NCBI GenBank assembly: GCA_902780365.1
Contig: CACZFE010000093.1
Location: 1-6,800 of the forward strand
Direction: 5' to 3'
Origin: an uncultured Spirochaetales bacterium
Lineage (GTDB): Bacteria; UBP6; UBA1177
DNA: 6,800 nt
In this document: positions 1 to 5,531 of the stretch, in pieces
How the letters are laid out: every line of letters starts with the position of its first letter
How positions within the stretch are numbered: position 1 is the stretch's first letter
Notes under the pieces: generated by a model
What the model was told of the DNA's origin: nothing
What the model saw: only the letters and a program-made list of their open reading frames with translations
Databases searched by the model: none
Translations under genes and position numbers: made by a program

Positions 1-104
1 AGAGATCCCCTGCCCTAAAGCCGGAGAACCTTTCTACGGTCAGGATGCAAATTATGCCGAAAACGGATCGTGCCTTCCCCAGAATTTCACAATAAAACAC
101 TACG
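1..104 (+). repeat. Near-identical block A, copy 1 (partner 3761-3864)
   Basis: By hand alignment this block differs from 3761-3864 at three positions (40, 73 and 100), all silent. Identity drops sharply from base 105 onward. Confidence 0.9.
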
Positions 105-148
105 AATCCGGCACGACAGTTATTGACAACAATTCCAAACTTGAATGG
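2..148 (+). other. GQDA cysteine module of paralogue A (partial)
   Basis: This encodes residues 1-49 of the visible fragment: CP, FYGQDA, NGSC, FTIK and finally the LEW that opens the first DUF1566-like copy. The same pattern sits directly before the first DUF1566 copy in the two downstream genes (2364-2567 and 3720-3908). I do not recognise a named domain for it. Confidence 0.6.
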
Positions 149-1678
149 ACACGGCAGGTCTATGCAGTACAAAACCCTTACGTCAGGATTGTTGGAGGAT
201 ATTACGACTGGAGAACACCGACTTTTCAGGATTACAACTCGATAATTGACAGCGGAACTTTTGCTCCGACCATAAACGAGGCATACTTTCCCAACACTCC
301 TTTAGACATTTTCGTTACAGAATCTTACGAGTATTTGAATCATACAGGACCTCAGGAGGGCTACTATTACTATGTTATAAAAGGAATGAACTTCAAAACA
401 GGACTCTCAGAATACAACACTTATGAACATGGAATCGGTATTCCGGAAACATTTAACTTCAGAAGTGTCCGAGACCTGCCTGAAAAACCTGAATCCTGCG
501 GAGTTAAACTGCAGGATGACGAATACAAACTCGTAAATCTTCTTCCGCAGAAACTTCTGCTTATCAGAACACCTGAAGAAGGCAAGAACTGGGAAGAAGC
601 TCTTGCATACTGCGAAAACCTGACTTACGCTGGTATATCAGACTGGAGACTGCCCAACAGAAACGAAGCCTACTTCAGCATATCTAAATTACGCAGTCAA
701 TATGAATCCCTTTTATGCTGGTCATCTACGACATATCCGGGAAACCCAACTCAAGCACTTTTCTACTCTGCCCCCGACTACATATTCACAGCCGGCAAAA
801 TCACAGGAAAAGCAAACGCAAATTGCTGCGTAGCCTTTGATCCGTGTCCTGAAGGTAAAATGTGGACCGGAGAAAAATGCACTTCATCCGAAGGTATCGC
901 ATTTAAAGATGACGAATGCGGATGCATTGAAGGATATACTTGGGAAGATTCGCATTGTGCAAAAACATGCAGCGACGATTTATGCAAAGACAAACCCCAT
1001 TCAACAGGACTCTGTCTGCAAACGATTGACGACGGTGAATCTCAGAAAGTTAAGTGCCAGTGCGAAGAAAACTATTTTCTGAACGAAAATTTCGAGTGCA
1101 TAAACCCGTGCGACGCCGATCCGTGTTCAGGCAAGGAAGAATACGACGGAAGCTGCGTTCCGACAGGACTTACCACTTTCACATGCGGCTGCAGTACAGG
1201 CTACTATCCCAAATCAAACAACTGTATTCCGGTAAAATATAATGACTGTTACACTGAGTATAATGATGATGCCTGCGTCAACAATGTTAACAATATAATG
1301 TGGTCTTCAATATCCGACGGCATTTTAACATGGAAAGATGCAAAAAAACATTGTGACGATCTTGAAGAAGCAGGATATAACGACTGGAGACTTCCTAAGG
1401 TCGAAGAACTCTGGACTTTTGCGAGATCGTGCAACAGTATTCCTAAAGAATCCTGCGAAGCCAGCGAAAAAAACTGCTGCCTTTCCGAAGAATGCATCGC
1501 ACAGTGTAAATGTAAGATTTATCGGGAACCCAACCCTGTTGACTATTTATGGTCATCATCCTTCAAAATAGACGATCCCCAAAAAGTTATAATCTTTTAC
1601 AAACATTACGCTATCTTAGAATTCTTCAACATAAAGACAGATGCCGCCAAAGTCAAATGCGTCAGGAATATCAAGTGA
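2..1678 (+). CDS. Multidomain Cys-rich protein with DUF1566 (Lcl C-terminal) domains and EGF-like modules, 5' partial (paralogue A)
   Basis: The reading frame is open from base 2, so the true start lies upstream; 558 residues are visible. By alignment with the complete sister gene at 3273-5528, about 160 N-terminal residues are missing, presumably a lipoprotein signal, an acidic spacer and a first EGF-like module. Visible order: a Cys module with the motif FYGQDA (residues 1-49); a degenerate DUF1566-like copy with DWRTP instead of DWRLP, ending in SVRD (about 41-158); a second copy with NWEEAL, YCENL, DWRLP and CWSSTT (about 184-279); a Cys-rich EGF-like array (282-408); and a third copy with MWSS, DWRLPKVEELW, LWSSSF and a terminal KCVR (425-555). 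Family knowledge: DUF1566 is the C-terminal domain of the Legionella collagen-like adhesin Lcl, often found in secreted proteins. A surface binding or adhesion role is inferred; the ligand is unknown. It lies 19 bp upstream of the next gene, probably in one operon. Confidence 0.9.
   Translation, partial: EIPCPKAGEPFYGQDANYAENGSCLPQNFTIKHYESGTTVIDNNSKLEWTRQVYAVQNPYVRIVGGYYDWRTPTFQDYNSIIDSGTFAPTINEAYFPNTPLDIFVTESYEYLNHTGPQEGYYYYVIKGMNFKTGLSEYNTYEHGIGIPETFNFRSVRDLPEKPESCGVKLQDDEYKLVNLLPQKLLLIRTPEEGKNWEEALAYCENLTYAGISDWRLPNRNEAYFSISKLRSQYESLLCWSSTTYPGNPTQALFYSAPDYIFTAGKITGKANANCCVAFDPCPEGKMWTGEKCTSSEGIAFKDDECGCIEGYTWEDSHCAKTCSDDLCKDKPHSTGLCLQTIDDGESQKVKCQCEENYFLNENFECINPCDADPCSGKEEYDGSCVPTGLTTFTCGCSTGYYPKSNNCIPVKYNDCYTEYNDDACVNNVNNIMWSSISDGILTWKDAKKHCDDLEEAGYNDWRLPKVEELWTFARSCNSIPKESCEASEKNCCLSEECIAQCKCKIYREPNPVDYLWSSSFKIDDPQKVIIFYKHYAILEFFNIKTDAAKVKCVRNIK
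611..736 (+). repeat. Near-identical block B, copy 1 (partner 4419-4544)
   Basis: This block encodes the YCENL-DWRLP-WSSTT core of the second DUF1566 copy. By hand alignment two silent changes separate it from 4419-4544 up to about base 735, after which the sequences diverge. Confidence 0.88.
845..1225 (+). other. EGF-like / cysteine-rich array in paralogue A
   Basis: The encoded segment holds three consecutive Cys-rich units. The last two follow a repeated pattern: C, a few residues, C, then (S)TG/DG-x-C, then CxC, an aromatic-containing turn (ENYFL or TGYYP), and a final C. This fits a compact EGF-like fold stabilised by disulfides, so the protein should be exported to an oxidising compartment. 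No canonical calcium-binding EGF signature is evident. The array links the second and third DUF1566 copies and corresponds to 4653-5033 in the sister gene. Confidence 0.65.
1430..1513 (+). other. Seven-cysteine insert inside the third DUF1566 copy (paralogue A)
   Basis: This encodes 28 residues containing seven cysteines (spacing C-x7-C-x6-CC-x4-C-x3-C-x-C), placed between the DWRLPKVEELW motif and the WSSSF motif. Such an insert is absent from both DUF1566 copies of the gene at 1698-3263. The sister gene carries it at 5268-5351, with 26 of 28 residues identical. Confidence 0.7.
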
Positions 1679-1686
1679 AATGTCAT

Positions 1687-1692
1687 AGGAGA
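1687..1692 (+). promoter_or_regulatory. Ribosome binding site for the 1698 gene
   Basis: AGGAGA lies 5 bases before the ATG at 1698, in the 19 bp gap after the previous stop. It supports this start and translation from a shared transcript. Confidence 0.8.
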
Positions 1693-1697
1693 TCAGC

Positions 1698-1757
1698 ATG
1701 AGAAAAAGCCATTTTTTTCTTCTCTTTTTAGCGGCGATTTTTCTTTTTTCAAGCTGC
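1698..1757 (+). other. Lipoprotein signal peptide, paralogue B
   Basis: Residues 1-20 are MRK followed by a Phe/Leu/Ala-rich hydrophobic core and the lipobox-like FSSC. Signal peptidase II would cleave before Cys20. The acidic, disordered-looking sequence that follows is typical of a tethered surface lipoprotein. Confidence 0.85.
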
Positions 1758-3263
1758 GGCAGCAGCACAAAAATAAAACCTGTTTCAAATACCGATGAAG
1801 ATTCGACCGATGCTGACTTCGACATGGATGAAGAAGAAGGCTGGGAAGAAGATGAAGAAACAGAAGATGAAGATGAAACCGATACAGAAGCAGATTCCAA
1901 ACCTGACAAAGATACTGACTCGGACAAACCAGATACCGAATCCGATGATGACAACGATTCCGGCAAACCGACACGCACAGAATGCCTCAAGGTTGGCGGA
2001 ACATGGGACGAATCTGACAAAAAATGCTACAAACGAGTTCAGTGTAACGAAAAACCTGAAAATTCCCTCTGGAATACAGCTATATATTATTACCAGTACT
2101 ACGAAAAAGGTGAATGGAGCGAACCTATAGCAACTGAATACAACGAGGAAACAGGAGCTTGCCACTTTATATGTATAAAAAATTATTTCTGGGACGGTGA
2201 AGAGTGTAAAAACCTCTGTGATTCTGATCCTTGCGCTGCAGTCGGACATTCAGACGGCACCTGCACTACTACAACTCCATATATTTATTCCTGCGGATGC
2301 GATGACGGATACACTTGGAATGAAGAAAAGTGCAAAGAAATCACCTCAAAACTTAGCCTTGGCAACATCTGCTCCTGCCAGTCGGAATGTTACACGGATG
2401 TTGCCCAGAAAGAGAGTGCACGTTGTCCCGCCGAAGGTTTTAATTTTTTCGGACAGGATGCCATAAATGCCGCTTTAGGAACCTGTGTCCGCAAAAATTA
2501 TTCAATAAAGGAAACCGGTATCGAAAACGAAAACATCATTATTGACAAAAATCTGAAACTTGAGTGGCAGCAGACAATACCTACAGAAATATACACTTGG
2601 AAGGACGCTGTCTATTACTGCGAAAACCTTGAATACGGAGGATACGATGACTGGAGACTTCCGACACCGAAAGAACTTTTCGCCAACATTGACTATGGAC
2701 GCTGCGATCCTGAAATCACCGGAAACTATTTCAAGGAACCAAAAACTTTCTGGACTTCGAAACTTTATGCCGGCAATCCGAATCAGGTATGGCACGGGAA
2801 TTTCGGTTCAGGAGACATGTTCTATGATGCAGTAAGCAAAAAACGCGAAGTCCGCTGTGTCCGCGGAGAAACAATTCAGGAAGACATTTTTGTTGTTTCA
2901 ACACTGGACGGTGATGAAATCGTAACCGACACTGCTACAGGCTTAATCTGGCAGAAAGAACATGCTGCCGGAAAAAGGTGGAAAGAAGCTCTCGAATACT
3001 GCGAAAATCTGACTTACGCAGGATACTCTGACTGGAGACTTCCGAACATAAACGAACTTGTATCTCTTTCAAATTACGACAGATACGCTCCAGCATCCGA
3101 TTTTCCTGATATACCCCTGGAGTATTTCTGGTCTTCCACAACAAAAATGACAACAAGTGAGTATTTATACAGCGGCCATGTTGCCTGGACTGTTTTATTT
3201 TATACAGCTGCAGTGATTTCAGAAAACAAAGATATATTCTATCATGTAAAGTGTGTGAGATAG
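1698..3263 (+). CDS. Putative surface lipoprotein with acidic spacer, EGF-like module and two DUF1566 domains (paralogue B)
   Basis: This gene encodes 521 residues. The ATG has a good Shine-Dalgarno sequence and begins an RK-hydrophobic signal ending in LFSSC, so Cys20 is the predicted lipidation site; Phe at -3 is a little unusual. Residue +2 is Gly-Ser rather than Asp, compatible with outer-membrane sorting if E. coli rules apply. Residues 31-93 form an Asp/Glu/Thr/Ser spacer. Then come a Cys-rich region (95-170), an EGF-like module (about 173-212), the GQDA Cys module (223-290), and DUF1566 copies at 284-389 (TWKDAVYYCENL, DWRLP, FWTS, VRCVR) and 408-521 (TGLIWQK, WKEALEYCENL, DWRLP, FWSSTT, VKCVR). 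Both copies keep the family landmarks, unlike the degenerate first copies in its neighbours. It is shorter because it lacks the central EGF-like array and the seven-Cys insert. A cell-surface binding or adhesion role is inferred; the ligand cannot be read from the sequence. Confidence 0.93.
   Translation: MRKSHFFLLFLAAIFLFSSCGSSTKIKPVSNTDEDSTDADFDMDEEEGWEEDEETEDEDETDTEADSKPDKDTDSDKPDTESDDDNDSGKPTRTECLKVGGTWDESDKKCYKRVQCNEKPENSLWNTAIYYYQYYEKGEWSEPIATEYNEETGACHFICIKNYFWDGEECKNLCDSDPCAAVGHSDGTCTTTTPYIYSCGCDDGYTWNEEKCKEITSKLSLGNICSCQSECYTDVAQKESARCPAEGFNFFGQDAINAALGTCVRKNYSIKETGIENENIIIDKNLKLEWQQTIPTEIYTWKDAVYYCENLEYGGYDDWRLPTPKELFANIDYGRCDPEITGNYFKEPKTFWTSKLYAGNPNQVWHGNFGSGDMFYDAVSKKREVRCVRGETIQEDIFVVSTLDGDEIVTDTATGLIWQKEHAAGKRWKEALEYCENLTYAGYSDWRLPNINELVSLSNYDRYAPASDFPDIPLEYFWSSTTKMTTSEYLYSGHVAWTVLFYTAAVISENKDIFYHVKCVR
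1788..1976 (+). other. Acidic low-complexity spacer, paralogue B
   Basis: This encodes about 63 residues dominated by Asp, Glu, Thr and Ser with no cysteines. It directly follows the lipidation site and is likely a flexible stalk holding the folded domains off the membrane. The GAT/GAA/GAC-rich DNA makes antisense frames look open and Ser- or Phe-rich; those are not genes. Confidence 0.8.
2160..2333 (+). other. EGF-like cysteine region, paralogue B
   Basis: This encodes residues 155-212. The second half has the repeated family pattern: CDSDPC, HSDGTC, then CGC, DDGYTW and a closing C. It matches the module at 3561-3695 and the modules in the long arrays of the neighbouring genes. Confidence 0.65.
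2364..2567 (+). other. GQDA cysteine module, paralogue B
   Basis: Residues 223-290 contain CSCxSxCY, then CP, FFGQDA, GTC, YSIK and the closing LEW that starts the first DUF1566 copy. It corresponds to 2-148 and 3720-3908. Confidence 0.6.
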
Positions 3264-3267
3264 GAGG
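3262..3267 (+). promoter_or_regulatory. Ribosome binding site for the 3273 gene, overlapping the previous stop
   Basis: AGGAGG overlaps the last two bases of the TAG stop at 3261-3263 and lies 5 bases before the ATG at 3273. The perfect Shine-Dalgarno sequence and 9 bp gap suggest tight translational linkage in one operon. Confidence 0.85.
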
Positions 3268-3272
3268 CTGAT

Positions 3273-3320
3273 ATGAAAATAATTTTTACAGCATTTCTTA
3301 TTTTTCTCTTTATCTCTTGC
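3273..3320 (+). other. Lipoprotein signal peptide, paralogue C
   Basis: Residues 1-16 have one Lys, a Phe/Ile/Leu hydrophobic core and the lipobox-like FISC. Asn follows the Cys. The signal is short but usual for lipoproteins, and it leads straight into an acidic spacer. Confidence 0.82.
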
Positions 3321-5528
3321 AACACCAACGCAAAACACATTACAGACAACGATCCTTCGGCTGAAAATCCTGATACTGACGACACTGACGATATTGAGAA
3401 TGCGGATTATGACACAGGCTTGGAATCTGATAAGGATATTGAAACCATCGAAAACGACGACGATATAGAACATGATGAGGATACAGAAATCACTGATGAA
3501 GACGACCAAAAACCTGACGAAGACGAGGAAAATACTGAAGATGAAGATATTAAACCTTTCATAGATCCCTGTCTTGAAGAACCATGCAAAAATGTCGAAA
3601 ATTCCACCGGAGAATGCCTGACAAAAGGCAGAAAAGGTGAATATCTCTGCGTTTGTAATGAAAATTATGTCTGGTTTCCGAACAAAAAAATCTGCGAGCC
3701 GGAAAACTCTTTTAAAGGTTTGTCATGCACCGGTCAGACAAAATGCTACGACAACGAAAAAGAGATCCCCTGCCCTAAAGCCGGAGAACCTTTCTACGGG
3801 CAGGATGCAAATTATGCCGAAAACGGATCGTGTCTTCCCCAGAATTTCACAATAAAACATTACGGAGCCGGCAGAACCGTCATTGACAACAATTCCGGAC
3901 TTGAATGGCTTCCGGAAGTTGTAACAAGTCAAACATCGGCCAACATATATCAGGCCTACATTGATAATCCTGCTTTTGAAGAATATTCCGACTGGAGAAG
4001 TGCAACCACTCAGGATCTGAATTCAATAGTCGACAGCGGAATATTCTCTCCGGCTATAAACGAAGCATATTTCCCGGACGCTTCTCCTATGAAAATCACT
4101 AGCAATTCAACCGCTTATATGTGTCCTGGGTACGGTTACAAGTCACCGCCCGGAGGACCTCCGGAGCAATATTCTTACTGCTATCAGCGGGAAGGAATTA
4201 ATTTCAATACGGGGCTCACATTCTCAAACACTTACGGCGAAAATGCGCTACCGGCAGAAGTGAACTTGCGCAAAGTAAGAGATACTTCGGAGAAAACCGG
4301 TTCATGCTCTATTACACTGCAATCTGATGACTACAAAATAGTAGCCCTTATTCCGCAAAAACTTCTGTTTATCAGAACCCCAGAAGAAGGCAAAAACTGG
4401 GAAGAGGCTCTTGAATACTGCGAAAACCTGACTTACGCCGGTATATCAGACTGGAGACTGCCCAACAGAAACGAAGCCTACTTCAGCATATCTAAATTAC
4501 GCAGTCAATATGAATCCCTTTTATGCTGGTCATCTACCACATATGCGGAAGACCCGACAAAAGCACTTTTCTACTCTGCACCCGACTCTATATCCACAGC
4601 CGGCAAAATCACAGGAAAAGCAAACGCAAACTGCTGCGTAGCCTTTGATCCATGTCCCGGAAATGAAATATGGACCGGAGAAAAATGCGTTTCAACTGAA
4701 GAAGTTCTCATTAAAGACGGAGAATGCGGCTGCAATGACGGTTATACTTTGGAAAATTCGCAGTGTGTTAAAATATGCGACGACAATTTGTGTAAAGACA
4801 AAGTCCATTCGACAGGACTTTGCCTTAACGTGCAGGAAAAAGACGGAATAGAAAATGTCTCCTGCCAGTGTGAGGAAAACTATTTCCTGAACGAAAATTT
4901 CGAGTGCGTGAACCCGTGCGACGCCGCGCCTTGCCAGGAAAAAGAAAATTCTGACGGCACTTGTGTTCCGACAGGCGCTTCCAGCTTCACATGCGGATGC
5001 AAAAAAGGATACTATCTCAAATCGAACAAATGCATTGCCGTCAATTCAAACGACTGTTTCATCAATTATACCGACAATGCATGTGTCAACAATATCGCAG
5101 GATTGATGTGGTCTTCAACTTCATCTTCATTTCCTCCCTCCACTTCCACTTCTTTTCAGCTTTTGAGATGGTCGGAAGCAAAAAAATACTGTGAAAATCA
5201 TGAAGAAGCGGGATACACCGACTGGAGACTTCCTAAGGTCGAAGAACTCTGGACTTTTGCGAAATCGTGCAACAACATTCCGAAAGAATCATGCGAAGCG
5301 AGCGAAAAGAACTGTTGTCTTTCGGAAGAATGCATATCGCAGTGCAAATGCAGAATTTCCGAAAACACCTATAATTATCCTTCTCATGACACTTTCTGGT
5401 CTTCATCCTTCAAATCAGACGATCCTGATAAAGTCATCGTCCTTTACAGTTTTTATTATAACATTCTGGAATTCCGTGACATAAAGAAAGATTACGGTTT
5501 AGTCAAATGCGTCAGGAATATCGAGTGA
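3273..5528 (+). CDS. Putative surface lipoprotein with acidic spacer, EGF-like modules and three DUF1566 copies (paralogue C)
   Basis: This gene encodes 751 residues and is the full-length sister of the partial gene at the window start. The signal peptide ends in FISC, so Cys16 is the predicted lipidation site. An Asp/Glu-rich spacer spans residues 29-94. Next come an EGF-like module (97-141), the GQDA Cys module (150-212), a degenerate DUF1566-like copy (about 204-337; DWRSA instead of DWRLP, no WSS, ending KVRD), a second copy (363-458; NWEEALEYCENL, DWRLP, CWSSTT), an EGF-like array (461-587) and a third copy (604-748; MWSS, DWRLPKVEELW, FWSSSF, VKCVR) carrying a seven-Cys insert at 666-693. 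Including Cys16 I count 46 cysteines, which implies a disulfide-rich exported protein. A surface binding or adhesion function is inferred from domain type; the ligand is unknown. The stop lies 3 bp from the lon stop on the opposite strand. Confidence 0.94.
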   Translation: MKIIFTAFLIFLFISCNTNAKHITDNDPSAENPDTDDTDDIENADYDTGLESDKDIETIENDDDIEHDEDTEITDEDDQKPDEDEENTEDEDIKPFIDPCLEEPCKNVENSTGECLTKGRKGEYLCVCNENYVWFPNKKICEPENSFKGLSCTGQTKCYDNEKEIPCPKAGEPFYGQDANYAENGSCLPQNFTIKHYGAGRTVIDNNSGLEWLPEVVTSQTSANIYQAYIDNPAFEEYSDWRSATTQDLNSIVDSGIFSPAINEAYFPDASPMKITSNSTAYMCPGYGYKSPPGGPPEQYSYCYQREGINFNTGLTFSNTYGENALPAEVNLRKVRDTSEKTGSCSITLQSDDYKIVALIPQKLLFIRTPEEGKNWEEALEYCENLTYAGISDWRLPNRNEAYFSISKLRSQYESLLCWSSTTYAEDPTKALFYSAPDSISTAGKITGKANANCCVAFDPCPGNEIWTGEKCVSTEEVLIKDGECGCNDGYTLENSQCVKICDDNLCKDKVHSTGLCLNVQEKDGIENVSCQCEENYFLNENFECVNPCDAAPCQEKENSDGTCVPTGASSFTCGCKKGYYLKSNKCIAVNSNDCFINYTDNACVNNIAGLMWSSTSSSFPPSTSTSFQLLRWSEAKKYCENHEEAGYTDWRLPKVEELWTFAKSCNNIPKESCEASEKNCCLSEECISQCKCRISENTYNYPSHDTFWSSSFKSDDPDKVIVLYSFYYNILEFRDIKKDYGLVKCVRNIE
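3357..3554 (+). other. Acidic low-complexity spacer, paralogue C
   Basis: This encodes about 66 residues made mostly of Asp, Glu, Thr and Ile between the lipidated Cys and the first EGF-like module. It is similar in composition but not in exact sequence to the spacer at 1788-1976, as expected for a fast-evolving disordered stalk. Confidence 0.8.
3561..3695 (+). other. N-terminal EGF-like module, paralogue C
   Basis: Residues 97-141 show six cysteines in the order C-x4-C-x9-C-x10-C-x-C-x12-C, with NSTGEC and NENYVW landmarks. This is the same pattern as the modules in the central array and in the neighbouring genes. Confidence 0.65.
3720..3908 (+). other. GQDA cysteine module, paralogue C
   Basis: Residues 150-212 contain SC, KCY, CP, FYGQDA, NGSC, FTIK and closing LEW. 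Most of the stretch is nearly identical at DNA level to bases 1-104. Confidence 0.6.
3761..3864 (+). repeat. Near-identical block A, copy 2 (partner 1-104)
   Basis: This is the second copy of the 104 bp block within the direct duplication of paralogues A and C. The three differences are silent. Confidence 0.9.
4419..4544 (+). repeat. Near-identical block B, copy 2 (partner 611-736)
   Basis: This is the second copy of the block over the core of the second DUF1566 copy. The offset to copy 1 is 3808, against 3760 for block A, so a net 48 bp of indels lies between the two blocks. Confidence 0.88.
4653..5033 (+). other. EGF-like / cysteine-rich array, paralogue C
   Basis: Residues 461-587 hold three Cys-rich units equivalent to 845-1225. 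The final two follow the family pattern with HSTGLC then CQC and ENYFL, and NSDGTC then CGC and KGYYL. Spacing and cysteine count are the same as in the upstream copy. Confidence 0.65.
5268..5351 (+). other. Seven-cysteine insert inside the third DUF1566 copy (paralogue C)
   Basis: Residues 666-693 contain seven cysteines, with the same spacing as 1430-1513. Only 2 of 28 residues differ between the copies, while 10 other codons differ silently. That indicates purifying selection on this small element. Confidence 0.7.
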
Positions 5529-5531
5529 AAT

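Noticed and set aside
335..337. TTG at 335 as the start of the first gene
   Set aside because: The frame is open without interruption to base 2, and the upstream codons align with residues 164 onward of the sister protein, so this is an internal Leu codon.
1788..1976. Acidic spacer as calcium-binding thrombospondin type 3 or dockerin-like repeats
   Set aside because: The Asp residues are not in the regular DxDxDG spacing of those repeats and the glycines are missing. A disordered stalk explains it better.
1616..2249. Long antisense open frames (Ser-rich and Phe/Ile-rich) opposite the acidic spacer of paralogue B
   Set aside because: They arise from the complement of GAT/GAA/GAC-rich coding DNA. 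They have no plausible ribosome site and no recognisable domain, and lie opposite a well-supported gene.
1..5528. Duplication as a mobile element or composite transposon
   Set aside because: There is no transposase, terminal inverted repeat or target-site duplication, and the repeated sequence lies entirely within coding regions.
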